In this document: in pieces, positions 14,758 to 22,520 of the stretch | How positions within the stretch are numbered: position 1 is the stretch's first letter | Layout: each line of letters begins with the position of its first letter | From: Amphritea sp. | GTDB taxonomy: Bacteria > Pseudomonadota > Gammaproteobacteria > Pseudomonadales > Nitrincolaceae | Assembly (NCBI GenBank): GCA_024679635.1 | Contig: JAIBDA010000004.1 | Location: 1-26,680, forward strand | DNA: 26,680 nucleotides | Direction: 5' to 3' | Notes under the pieces: model-generated | Told to the model about the DNA's origin: nothing | Database searches by the model: none | What the model saw: the letters and a program-made list of their open reading frames with translations, nothing else | Made by a program: the position numbers and the translations under genes

Positions 14758-16446
14758 ATGAACATCTCAGTAAGAGAATGGTTTAAGACTGGTTCACCCT
14801 GGGTATGGATGAATGCCGGTGCGGTAGCCATTTGTATTATTATGGTTATTGGTCTGTTAGGACTGATAGCCGTCCGGGGTCTGAGTCATTTCTGGCCAGC
14901 CAATGTCGTTCAGGGCACATACACCCAGAATGGAGAATCACGGGCTATCGCCGGTGAAGTAGTAGAAACCAGCGAAGTGCTGACTAAACAGCTGGTTGAA
15001 GCGGGTATTAACATTCCCGAAGACAATGAATTTTCTACCCGCCATCTGCTTAAGATCGGTAACCGTGACATTTACGGTTCTGACTTTACCTGGATTCTGG
15101 AAGACTTCTTTTCCGACCAATCCCACCCAGAAATGCTCTTCACTGCTGAACGACGCGAGTGGGGTAACCTATATGGTTATCTGCGAACCATAAAAGAGTC
15201 TGGTGCCGAGGTCGCTCGTTACGATGGAAATGACAAGTCAGCAGAGTATCTGGCGCTTTGGGATAACCTGGAATCGCGTATTCAGCGGGCTCTGGATATT
15301 CATGAAGATATCCTCCAGATTGAAAAGCATGAGATCGGTTCGATCAACTATGAATTGGAGCGCCTTCGCCTTAAAGAACGAAGCCTGCAGCTCAAAAATG
15401 TCACAGAGACAGCCCCTTTTGCTGAAATTGAGCAGCGTCGTAAAGAACTAGACGTAGAGTATGAAGGCTTACAACAGCGCCTGCTGGATCTGTACACTGA
15501 AATCAACCGTGACTCTATGACGGCAGAAGTTGCCAACGGTAAGGTCGTTGAGATTCAGATAGCTAAAATAGTTCGTGCCTTCCGTCCTAACGATATGGGC
15601 ATTGCTCAGAAGAGTCTCCACTATATCGCTAAAATCTGGGAGTTTGTTAGCGACGATCCCCGGGAAGCCAATACCGAAGGCGGAATCTTCCCGGCGATAT
15701 TTGGCACAGTGATGATGGTAATGCTGATGTCCCTTCTGGTAACGCCCTTCGGAGTCGTTGCTGCCGTCTATCTGCGTGAATATGCTAAACAGGGTTTTGT
15801 CACCCGGGTGATCCGTATCGCGGTGAACAATCTGGCTGGCGTACCGTCCATCGTTTATGGTGTATTTGGTCTGGGCTTTTTTGTTTACTTCCTCGGCGGT
15901 AATATCGATGACCTATTCTTCCCGGAAGCAAAGCCGGCACCAACCTTTGGTACACCAGGCCTGATGTGGGCATCCCTGACACTGGCACTGCTAACGGTAC
16001 CCGTCGTTATCGTCGCGACTGAAGAGGGACTTAGCCGCATACCCCGTGCCGTCCGCGAAGGCAGCCTGGCACTCGGCGCAACTAAGTTCGAAACCCTGAT
16101 GAAAGTTGTACTGCCCATGGCAAGTCCGGCAATGATGACCGGGGTCATTCTGGCAATCGCCCGGGCTGCCGGTGAAGTAGCACCGCTGATGCTGGTGGGT
16201 GTTGTGAAACTGGCGCCTAGCCTGCCTCTGGATGGTAACTATCCGTTCATCCACCTGGACCAGAAATTTATGCACCTGGGGTTTCACATCTTTGATGTGG
16301 GCTTCCAGAGCCCTAACGTTGAAGCGGCAAGGCCACTGGTATATGCCACCGCTCTGCTGTTGGTTGCGGTCATCGCTCTGCTGAACATGTCAGCGATTGC
16401 GATTCGTAACCACCTCCGGGAAAAATACAAAGCGCTGGAAATGTAA
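14758..16446 (+). CDS. pstA: Phosphate ABC transporter permease PstA (long form)
   Basis: Second permease subunit of the phosphate importer. Seen: 562 residues, against about 300 in E. coli. A membrane segment at about 18-40 is followed by an inserted hydrophilic region of about 270 residues. This contains a strongly charged heptad-like stretch at about 180-250 (EIGSINYELERLRLKERSLQ, then EIEQRRKELDVEYEGLQQRL) that looks like a coiled coil. The permease core follows from about 300, with the coupling loop REGSLALGATKFETLMKVVLP and ARAAGEVAPLM. Inference: the insert lies in the periplasm beside the large PstC domain. GAGG about 11 bases before the ATG is the ribosome site. Odd: the last about 55 bases of the gene are partly repeated just downstream (16473-16532). 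Confidence 0.93.
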   Translation: MNISVREWFKTGSPWVWMNAGAVAICIIMVIGLLGLIAVRGLSHFWPANVVQGTYTQNGESRAIAGEVVETSEVLTKQLVEAGINIPEDNEFSTRHLLKIGNRDIYGSDFTWILEDFFSDQSHPEMLFTAERREWGNLYGYLRTIKESGAEVARYDGNDKSAEYLALWDNLESRIQRALDIHEDILQIEKHEIGSINYELERLRLKERSLQLKNVTETAPFAEIEQRRKELDVEYEGLQQRLLDLYTEINRDSMTAEVANGKVVEIQIAKIVRAFRPNDMGIAQKSLHYIAKIWEFVSDDPREANTEGGIFPAIFGTVMMVMLMSLLVTPFGVVAAVYLREYAKQGFVTRVIRIAVNNLAGVPSIVYGVFGLGFFVYFLGGNIDDLFFPEAKPAPTFGTPGLMWASLTLALLTVPVVIVATEEGLSRIPRAVREGSLALGATKFETLMKVVLPMASPAMMTGVILAIARAAGEVAPLMLVGVVKLAPSLPLDGNYPFIHLDQKFMHLGFHIFDVGFQSPNVEAARPLVYATALLLVAVIALLNMSAIAIRNHLREKYKALEM

Positions 16447-16532
16447 CCGATGAAGCATATATTTAATGAATCATTGCGGTTCGTAACCAGCAGTTTTAGA
16501 AAAAAATACAAAGCGCTTGAGATGTAAGCCGA
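16396..16532 (+). repeat. Imperfect tandem duplication of the 3' end of pstA
   Basis: 16396-16450 (ATTGCGATTCGTAACCA... through AAAAATACAAAGCGCT and ATGTAA) is repeated at 16473-16532 (ATTGCGGTTCGTAACCA... AAAAATACAAAGCGCT... ATGTAA). The second copy has a 4-base length difference in the middle. It ends just before pstB. The spacing is 77 bases at the left and 81 at the right part of the repeat. Confidence 0.8.
16450..16527 (+). CDS. Possible 25-residue peptide repeating the PstA C-terminus
   Basis: Seen: ATG at 16450, four bases after the pstA stop and in the same frame, with a GGAA about 10 bases upstream. It encodes 25 residues with a basic, amphipathic centre (FVTSSFRKKYK) and the end KKYKALEM, matching EKYKALEM at the end of PstA. 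It is created by the partial duplication of the pstA 3' end. It may be a translated micropeptide, a readthrough extension of PstA, or only a duplication scar. No known family. Translation is unproven. Confidence 0.35.
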   Translation: MKHIFNESLRFVTSSFRKKYKALEM

Positions 16533-16548
16533 ACACTAGATAGGTTTA

Positions 16549-17385
16549 ATGATGACTATGGAAGCTAAAACCCATTCAATCGATATTTCCGCGCTGCAGC
16601 GTCAGAAGCAGAGCCTGCGCATGGAAGATGAAACCATCGCCCTGACTGTACGCGATCTCGAGCTTTATTATGGCGAGAAGCGTGCGCTTCATGGCGTAAG
16701 TATGGATATTCCCAAAAACCGGGTAACCGCCTTTATCGGCCCGTCCGGTTGCGGTAAATCTACCCTGCTGCGTTGCTTTAACCGGATGAACGATCTGGTC
16801 GACAGTTGCCGCATCGAAGGTCAGATGAGTCTATACGGCAATAATATTTATGAGCGGGGGGTCGATGTTGCCGACCTGCGCCGTCGTGTGGGTATGGTTT
16901 TTCAGAAACCAAACCCGTTCCCAAAGAGCATCTATGAAAACGTTGCCTACGGCTTGCGTATCCAGGGTATTAAGAAGAAGCGCTTAATCGACGAAACGGT
17001 TGAGTGGGCGTTGAAATCGGCAGCCCTGTGGGACGAAGTAAAAGACCGGTTGCATGAAAGCGCACTGGGCCTCTCCGGTGGTCAGCAGCAACGCCTGGTA
17101 ATCGCCCGTACTATCGCGGTAAAGCCTGAAGTATTACTGCTGGACGAGCCGGCATCAGCACTGGACCCGATCTCCACACTGAAGATCGAAGAGCTGATTA
17201 ACGAGCTGAAAAAAGACTTCACTATTGTTATCGTAACCCACAACATGCAGCAGGCAGCACGGGTTTCCGATTACACAGCTTTTATGTATATGGGTGATCT
17301 GATCGAGTTTGGCGTAACAGATAATCTGTTCACCAACCCGGAAAAGAAACAAACTGAAGACTACATCACCGGTCGTTACGGTTAA
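16549..17385 (+). CDS. pstB: Phosphate ABC transporter ATPase PstB
   Basis: Cytoplasmic ATPase that powers phosphate import. Seen: 278 residues with Walker [10 protein letters not shown] (64-72), Q-loop Gln119 in VFQKPNPFP, signature LSGGQQQR (175-182), Walker B LLLDEP with D199 and E200, D-loop SALDP and switch His in VTHNMQQA. The FNRMNDL segment and the [10 protein letters not shown]-loop are diagnostic of PstB. An N-terminal extension of about 30 polar residues precedes the family core. Start: ATG at 16549, with another ATG directly after; the weak site ATAGG suits either. It lies in the pstCAB-phoU operon, 16 bases ahead of phoU. Confidence 0.96.
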   Translation: MMTMEAKTHSIDISALQRQKQSLRMEDETIALTVRDLELYYGEKRALHGVSMDIPKNRVTAFIGPSGCGKSTLLRCFNRMNDLVDSCRIEGQMSLYGNNIYERGVDVADLRRRVGMVFQKPNPFPKSIYENVAYGLRIQGIKKKRLIDETVEWALKSAALWDEVKDRLHESALGLSGGQQQRLVIARTIAVKPEVLLLDEPASALDPISTLKIEELINELKKDFTIVIVTHNMQQAARVSDYTAFMYMGDLIEFGVTDNLFTNPEKKQTEDYITGRYG

Positions 17386-17401
17386 TTAGGGGAGTATTAC
17401 A

Positions 17402-18136
17402 GTGAGTTACGAACAGGACCGTCATAGCAACCACATCTCCCAGAGCTTCAATGAAGAACTGGAGCAGATCCGCACAGAACTTCTGACTATGGGAGGCTTT
17501 GTTGAGCGTCAGTTAAGCGACGCCGTTGAAGCCCTGGTAGAGGGCGACACCGAGCAGGCTGAACAAGCCCGCAAAAGCGATCAGGCGATCAACGACATGG
17601 AGATGATGATTGATGAGCAGTGCACACTGATCATCGCCCGTCGTCAGCCCGCCGCTGCAGACCTGCGTCTGATTATCTCTGTCAGCAAGGCCGTCAGTGA
17701 CCTTGAACGGATTGGCGACGAAACCAGCCGGATCTGCCGCTACGCTATTGAACTGGCAGATGAAGGGAAAAATGTCCGGGGTTATCAGGAAGTTCGCCAT
17801 ATCGGCAACCTCGTACGCGATATGCTGAAGAATTGCCTCACGGCCTTTGCCCGCAGCGATGCGGAAATGGCCTATAAAGTGGCAAAACAAGATAAAGAGG
17901 TCGATTCAGAATACCGTACAGCGATGCGTTCTCTGATGACCTACATGATGGAAGATCCACGTTATATCTCCAGCATCATGAATGTTATCTGGGTACTGCG
18001 AAGCCTGGAGCGTATCGGTGATCATGCCCGTAACATGGCTGAACATCTGATCTATCTGGTCAGTGGTACCGATGTACGACACAGTAGCCTGAAAGAGATC
18101 AAGCGCACGGTCCGCCAGGTAGAAGAAAAGCAGTAA
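17402..18136 (+). CDS. phoU: Phosphate signalling regulator PhoU
   Basis: Cytoplasmic helical protein that couples PstB state to PhoR and keeps the Pho regulon off when phosphate is plentiful. Seen: 244 residues, normal length, with two PhoU repeats. The first has ERQLSDAVEALVEGD, then an E/D-x-x-x-D-x-x pattern at MEMMIDEQCTLIIARRQPAAADLRLI and VSDLERIGDETSRI. The second has RTAMRSLMTYMMEDPR and VLRSLERIGDHARNMAEHLIYLVSG. The start is GTG at 17402 with AGGGGAG 8 bases upstream; no ATG fits. It is the last gene of the pst operon and is followed by a terminator at 18174-18201. Confidence 0.95.
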   Translation: MSYEQDRHSNHISQSFNEELEQIRTELLTMGGFVERQLSDAVEALVEGDTEQAEQARKSDQAINDMEMMIDEQCTLIIARRQPAAADLRLIISVSKAVSDLERIGDETSRICRYAIELADEGKNVRGYQEVRHIGNLVRDMLKNCLTAFARSDAEMAYKVAKQDKEVDSEYRTAMRSLMTYMMEDPRYISSIMNVIWVLRSLERIGDHARNMAEHLIYLVSGTDVRHSSLKEIKRTVRQVEEKQ

Positions 18137-18173
18137 CCGCTTCATTACCCTTAATAATCCAGCTTCAACTATC

Positions 18174-18201
18174 AAAAAAGGCAGCCATCGGTTGCCTTTT
18201 T
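18174..18201 (+). terminator. Intrinsic terminator of the pst-phoU operon
   Basis: GGCAGCC (18180-18186), loop ATC, GGTTGCC (18190-18196) with one G.U pair on the plus strand, then TTTTT, preceded by an A-run. On the minus strand the G.U pair becomes a mismatch, so it mainly serves phoU, although it also follows the minus-strand gene that ends at 18222. Confidence 0.85.
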
Positions 18202-18221
18202 GTTATCAGCAGCGCAGAAAA

Positions 18222-18503
18222 TTATTCAGTAGATCTGATCTGCAAGCTGATCTGCCCACTACTGGTTGGCTGGGCGGAGAGTAAAACTCCCCCGGCCTGA
18301 TATCGCCCGGTGTTTTTCAATTCTGAAATAACCTCTTGAGGAATATTTCCACCACTCCAGCCGGGTACCAGCTGTTTCATAAACATAAGAAAGGCACCAT
18401 CGATCTCCCAAAGGTCCCCTTTCATATCGCATACCGCTTCACCCGTTTTACCGCCCCGACGCCCCAGCTTTCCCTGAGGCCCTCTCTTTAGCTCGACTGA
18501 CAC
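18222..18503 (-). CDS. Unrecognised small protein
   Basis: Not recognised. Seen: an open frame on the minus strand ending at 18222. The best start is GTG at 18503 (AGGGTGG about 5 bases upstream), giving 93 residues; the frame continues upstream to a TTG at 18575 without ATG. The N-terminus is basic (VELKRGPQGKLGRRGGKTGE), then a mixed segment GDLWEIDGAFLMFMKQLVPG, a short helix PQEVISELKNTG, and a C-terminus rich in S, Q and G (LLSAQPTSSGQISLQI). It has no signal peptide and no clear membrane span. It is convergent with phoU. Base composition is like its neighbours. It could be a real species-specific gene or a chance frame. Confidence 0.45.
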   Translation of the reverse strand: MSVELKRGPQGKLGRRGGKTGEAVCDMKGDLWEIDGAFLMFMKQLVPGWSGGNIPQEVISELKNTGRYQAGGVLLSAQPTSSGQISLQIRSTE

Positions 18504-18762
18504 ACAACCACCCTTAATTCTGTGTAAATAGTATTTGGCGTACACCACAGCTCGCGCAACATAGAACGGTATCAACTTTTATGTGTTGTTTTTCATACCG
18601 AACAGACGAGTTTATCTCAATTAAAACAACTCTTGTACTACGGGATCATTGATATACAACTAATACCTCGCCGATTATGACTCAAGAATACCCAGACCCG
18701 CCGATAGCTCTCTTGAGAACTGGCAACTATTACAATTAACAAACAAATTTCAAGGCAAGCGG
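18504..18762. other. Intergenic region with several dyads before the cyclase gene
   Basis: This A/T-rich spacer holds CGGTAT...ATACCG with an inner CAAC...GTTG, all within about 18568-18600. It also holds a 7-bp inverted repeat CTCAAGA (18681-18687) / TCTTGAG (18711-18717) and two copies of CGCCGAT (18669-18675 and 18699-18705). No convincing promoter or Pho box was found. It presumably carries the promoter of the cyclase gene and perhaps of the minus-strand gene. Confidence 0.35.
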
Positions 18763-20286
18763 ATGGCTGATTATATTGTTTATGGGAATCTTAACTGTCC
18801 TTTCAGTTATGCATTGTATGAGTTGCTCTACAGCCAAAACTTGCTGCACAAAGTTGAATGGAGAATCGTTGAGCATACATCTGATTCTGGCTCATATTTA
18901 CGCAGTGCCGAAAGTATGTCGGAACTTGCCAGCGATATTTTCAATATTCGCAACAGGGCTCCCGGCATTACAATCTCTCTGCCGTTAAGCCTTAGTGATA
19001 GTCTGTTTCCCTCGTTGTGTGCCATCGCAGCCCAACGCTCAGCCCCTGAACAATCAAGCCAATTTCTCAGCAATCTCTACCGAGCCCTCTGGATAAAAGG
19101 TAAAGACATCGGTAGCTCCTCGGTCATTTTTCACGCACTCGAAGAGGCAGGAATAGACACTGAACTAGAGACTGACGAACTCTGTGAAGAGATTCTTCTG
19201 CGCTGGCAAAAGGAGTGGGAACGTGGCAACTTTGGCCTCCGGACCCCTGTTATAATTGCTGATGACGGACGCCGGATGGTCGGTCTGGTAAACCAACAGA
19301 CAGTGCTCGAGTTTTTCCAAGGGGCAGAGGCGGTGCCAACTGCAGCGACGAGTAGTTCCCGTTATCAGGAAAGAATGACCATTGCCCTCTTTGGTGATGA
19401 TCAAATATCAAACCTTTGGCCGCTGCTCTCTTCGCTGCGTGACGATAGTAATATTCTTCTGCCTCAGTCATTAGCGTCACTGCAGGAGATGCTTCTTTCA
19501 GCAGAGCGTTGTCCGGACCTTGTGCTACTCCATAATACGGGCCAACATGCCAACCTGATTGAACTTTGTCGGAGTATGGCCCATTTAACCCGCGAAAAGC
19601 AGGTTCCCCTGGCGGTTATCGGAACCTCCATTAGTGATGCTGATGAAGTGAGCCTTTATGACTTAGGCGTAGCAGATTATCTGTTACAACAACGCAACGC
19701 GCAGATTATTCAGGCACGTATCAATATTTTGCTACAGTTGAAACGGGCACACGACCTACTTGCCAGAGCAGCCAGCATCGACACTCTGACCCAGGTTTAT
19801 AACCGCAGAGAATTTGAACGCTGCTTCGAAACCGAGTGGCGTCGGGGCCAGAGGTCACGACAACCGATCTCCGTTATTCTGATCGATATTGACCACTTCA
19901 AAGCCTTTAACGATAATCTGGGCCACCTGAACGGTGATAACTGTTTACGCCAAATTGCCACGACCATCCGTGATTCGGTTCGTCGGGCTCAGGATATGGT
20001 TTGCCGCTTTGGCGGTGAAGAGTTTATCATTCTGCTGCCGGAAACCGATCAGGCAGGAGCAGAGTTATTAGCTGAGCATATCCGCCAAAGGATTGTTGAA
20101 CTGGATATTCGTCATAGCCCTAATTTTAAAGATGAGCCGGTCACTGTCAGCTTAGGTATTGCAACCGCCGTTCCCGCTCACAAAGGTGAATCTCCAAGAA
20201 AAATCATCGATCAGGCCGACAACGCCCTCTATAAAGCTAAAAAACAAGGCCGGAACCGAGTAGAGACCTATGTCGGCGAGAGCTGA
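18763..20286 (+). CDS. Diguanylate cyclase with N-terminal DsbA/HCCA-like thioredoxin-fold domain and degenerate receiver
   Basis: Predicted to make cyclic di-GMP from GTP in the cytoplasm. Seen: 507 residues, no signal peptide or membrane span. Residues 1 to about 190 resemble the DsbA/FrnE/2-hydroxychromene-carboxylate-isomerase thioredoxin fold: the first strand leads into NCPFSYALYELL (CPFS at 12-15, monothiol), a helical insert follows, and a late cis-Pro-type loop RTPVIIADDG precedes a terminal helix. About 204-330 is receiver-like, but the phospho-acceptor Asp is His257 (LVLLHNTG) and the conserved Lys is Gln (ADYLLQQ). The GGDEF domain (about 340-505) has DTLTQVYNRREF, GGEEF at 417-421 and an inhibitory site RAQD at 408-411, five residues before it. 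So the cyclase should be active and feedback-inhibited, with sensing not by phosphorylation. The weak ribosome site is AAGG. Confidence 0.85.
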   Translation: MADYIVYGNLNCPFSYALYELLYSQNLLHKVEWRIVEHTSDSGSYLRSAESMSELASDIFNIRNRAPGITISLPLSLSDSLFPSLCAIAAQRSAPEQSSQFLSNLYRALWIKGKDIGSSSVIFHALEEAGIDTELETDELCEEILLRWQKEWERGNFGLRTPVIIADDGRRMVGLVNQQTVLEFFQGAEAVPTAATSSSRYQERMTIALFGDDQISNLWPLLSSLRDDSNILLPQSLASLQEMLLSAERCPDLVLLHNTGQHANLIELCRSMAHLTREKQVPLAVIGTSISDADEVSLYDLGVADYLLQQRNAQIIQARINILLQLKRAHDLLARAASIDTLTQVYNRREFERCFETEWRRGQRSRQPISVILIDIDHFKAFNDNLGHLNGDNCLRQIATTIRDSVRRAQDMVCRFGGEEFIILLPETDQAGAELLAEHIRQRIVELDIRHSPNFKDEPVTVSLGIATAVPAHKGESPRKIIDQADNALYKAKKQGRNRVETYVGES

Positions 20287-20294
20287 TTCTAACC

Positions 20295-20870
20295 TCAGCA
20301 ATAATCGGCAAAGGGAGGAAAACGTTCGATTAATCCTTCCCGTCCAAGCTCCCGTAGTAGCTTAATGTTTCGCTCTGGGATCTGCTCCGGATTTGAATAA
20401 TGGGTTAGTGCCCGCTCCATTTCAGCTTCTCGAATGAGATGAAAGGCAGGCCAGGGAGAACGATTACTCCAATGGCTCAGATCATCTTTCGCAACTCCTT
20501 GAAACAGATAACCGGGATGGAAGCTGGCTAACTGTAGTACTCCTTCCAATCCAGCCTGCTCCAATAGCTCTTCAAACAGGCGCAGATGGTCGAGGTAATC
20601 ATAAAAGTCTTCCAGACCGGTTGGTACAACAAACAGGGTGGTGGAGATCTCTTTTTCACCAGCCGCCAGAAGTAATTCGACTTCGGCCATAAAGGCGGCC
20701 ACCAGCGGCTCACTCCCTTGAGCCTCAGTCACCGCATAACGCAACGAGCCCTCTCTAACCACAGGCGCGGCAAACGGACAGAGATTCAAACCCACGACCA
20801 TTGTTTCCACCCATTGCCGGGTAAGCTGTTCAATCTGCTCAGTTGTATAGCACTGCTGTGTTTTAGACAT
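20295..20870 (-). CDS. DUF1415 family protein
   Basis: Function unknown. Seen: 191 residues with the family hallmarks: the N-terminal helix W-V-E-T-x-V-V-G-L-NLCPFA, an internal L-x-x-G-x-x-EISTTLFVVP, a strand LQLASFHPGYLFQG, the SPWPAFHLIREAEMERAL block, and the end IPERNIKLLRELG. Known: DUF1415 proteins are widespread in proteobacteria as single-copy cytoplasmic proteins; the conserved Cys (NLCPF) and His (FHPGY, FHLIRE) could bind a metal or be catalytic, but no activity is established. The start ATG at 20870 has AAAGG just upstream. It is convergent with the cyclase gene (8 bases between stops) and divergent from ubiC. Confidence 0.85.
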   Translation of the reverse strand: MSKTQQCYTTEQIEQLTRQWVETMVVGLNLCPFAAPVVREGSLRYAVTEAQGSEPLVAAFMAEVELLLAAGEKEISTTLFVVPTGLEDFYDYLDHLRLFEELLEQAGLEGVLQLASFHPGYLFQGVAKDDLSHWSNRSPWPAFHLIREAEMERALTHYSNPEQIPERNIKLLRELGREGLIERFPPFADYC

Positions 20871-20955
20871 AACCTTTCACCTGCTCCAAACGGTGCTCAA
20901 ACCGATACATTTTAATTCGGCTAGGGTACTATACAGCCAGTTTTTTTGCTGAGAA

Positions 20956-21510
20956 ATGATCGTGCCTATCCCTGCTGCCCTTAATCAAAATAGCTTCGAC
21001 ACTCGCTGGTATACACTACGACGCCCGGCTGCACCGGACGCCCCGAATGTCTGGCGCAAATGGTTACTGGATAGCGGCTCACTAACACGACACCTGATAA
21101 ACGCCAGTAACGGCGATTTTAGAGTCGAGGTTGTCCGTCAGCTATGGCAGCGCCCTACCCGATCAGAGGCCCTGGCGCTGGGAATTTCGCCCCGGCAGAT
21201 AGCTTTGATTCGAGAAGTACAGCTGATCGGCCTTGGGCAGCCCTGGGTATTCGCTCGAACTATTATTCCAGCAACCACCCTGACAGGGAAGCAGCGGGAG
21301 CTGAACTTTCTGGGCAGCCGCTCCCTCGGAACGGTTCTGTTTCGCGACCCAACGATGCGCAGAGGTCCGTTGCAAATCAGCAAACTCAGATTATCGAATA
21401 ACGAAACTGTCTGGGCCCGCCGTTCAGTGTTTCGTTTGGCCAATAAGCCCTTATTGGTTGCCGAAGTTTTCCTGCCGGCACTACAACAGGTAAACTATCG
21501 CTTAAAATGA
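20956..21510 (+). CDS. ubiC: Chorismate lyase UbiC
   Basis: Converts chorismate to 4-hydroxybenzoate and pyruvate, the first committed step of ubiquinone synthesis; cytoplasmic. Seen: 184 residues, close to E. coli UbiC. Matching blocks are [12 protein letters not shown] (substrate-lid region), [22 protein letters not shown] (with the active-site Arg) and [26 protein letters not shown], and the C-terminal [10 protein letters not shown], whose Glu corresponds to the catalytic Glu155 of E. coli. The ubiC-ubiA order, 16 bases apart, supports an operon. The ribosome site is weak (GAG close to the ATG). Confidence 0.93.
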   Translation: MIVPIPAALNQNSFDTRWYTLRRPAAPDAPNVWRKWLLDSGSLTRHLINASNGDFRVEVVRQLWQRPTRSEALALGISPRQIALIREVQLIGLGQPWVFARTIIPATTLTGKQRELNFLGSRSLGTVLFRDPTMRRGPLQISKLRLSNNETVWARRSVFRLANKPLLVAEVFLPALQQVNYRLK

Positions 21511-21526
21511 TGACGGACTGTTAATA

Positions 21527-22417
21527 ATGCAATCAGGCACAAACCCGATCCCACCAGATTGGCAGCAAAAACTACAAGCCTGTGGTCAGTTGATGCGCGT
21601 GAGTAAGCCGATCGGTACCTATCTAGTGCTCTGGCCAATGCTCTGCTCATTATGGATCGCAGCAGAGGGTATCCCCTCCCTGGATCTATTATTCATCTTT
21701 TGCCTCGGCACATTTTTGATGCGCTCAGCCGGATGCGTTATCAACGATTTTGCCGATCGAAAAGTAGATGGTCATGTAAAACGAACAGCACAACGACCTC
21801 TTCCCGGGGGGCGTATTTCGACAAAAGAAGCCTTAACCCTGTTTTTCGTACTGTTGGTTAGCGCATTCATACTGGTGTTATTTACTAACTCGCTGACAAT
21901 CTGGTTATCCTTTGGTGCTGTTCTGCTGGCAGCATCTTATCCCTTTATGAAACGTTATACCCACCTGCCCCAGGTCGTTCTGGGAATGGCCTTTGCCTGG
22001 GCGATACCGATGGCCTTCAGCGCCACTCTGGATGAGATTCCACCTATCGCCTGGTTAATTTATACCGCAACCATGCTCTGGACGGTTGCATACGACACTA
22101 TGTACGCCATGGTAGACCGGGATGACGATATAAAGATCGGGGTGAAATCCACAGCGATTCTCTTTGGCGATATGGACAAAGTGATCATCGGGATATTGCA
22201 ACTATTAACCCTGATAATCTTTCTCATGGTAGGCCTTAAACTCAGCCTGTCGACAGGGTTCTATCTCGGATTAACCGTGATGGCCGGTCTCTTTGTTTAT
22301 CAGCAATATCTGATTAAGGACCGCCAGCGAGATGCCTGTTTCAGCGCCTTTCTTAATAACAACTATGCGGGTCTGGCCCTCTTCATCGGCATCGTAATAG
22401 ACTATCTGACTGTTTAA
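21527..22417 (+). CDS. ubiA: 4-hydroxybenzoate polyprenyltransferase UbiA
   Basis: Attaches the polyprenyl chain to 4-hydroxybenzoate in the inner membrane, the step after UbiC. Seen: 296 residues with eight or nine hydrophobic segments. The first Asp-rich motif is [20 protein letters not shown] (NDxxDxxxD, about residue 80), and the second is [17 protein letters not shown] (about 195). Both Mg-prenyl-diphosphate sites appear intact. Length and motifs match UbiA rather than other prenyltransferases of the fold. It is translated from ATG at 21527, 16 bases after ubiC, and followed by the phoB promoter. Nothing odd seen. Confidence 0.95.
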   Translation: MQSGTNPIPPDWQQKLQACGQLMRVSKPIGTYLVLWPMLCSLWIAAEGIPSLDLLFIFCLGTFLMRSAGCVINDFADRKVDGHVKRTAQRPLPGGRISTKEALTLFFVLLVSAFILVLFTNSLTIWLSFGAVLLAASYPFMKRYTHLPQVVLGMAFAWAIPMAFSATLDEIPPIAWLIYTATMLWTVAYDTMYAMVDRDDDIKIGVKSTAILFGDMDKVIIGILQLLTLIIFLMVGLKLSLSTGFYLGLTVMAGLFVYQQYLIKDRQRDACFSAFLNNNYAGLALFIGIVIDYLTV

Positions 22418-22446
22418 TGACAAATTCATTTGCATCACCCGCCGCT

Positions 22447-22468
22447 TTGTCATATTTCTGTAACAGTT
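22447..22468 (+). promoter_or_regulatory. Pho box upstream of phoB
   Basis: TTGTCATATTT (22447-22457) and CTGTAACAGTT (22458-22468) are two adjacent 11-bp PhoB units. TCTAAT (22475-22480) follows 6 bases later as the -10. It implies autoregulation of phoBR. Confidence 0.85.
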
Positions 22469-22520
22469 TCATCATCTAATATGACCGTCTGAATAAATCG
22501 AATAAATGAGGTGATAGGTC

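Noticed and set aside
18504..18762. Pho box upstream of the cyclase gene
   Set aside because: Looked for because of the Pho context, but no pair of 11-bp CTGTCAT-like units is present.
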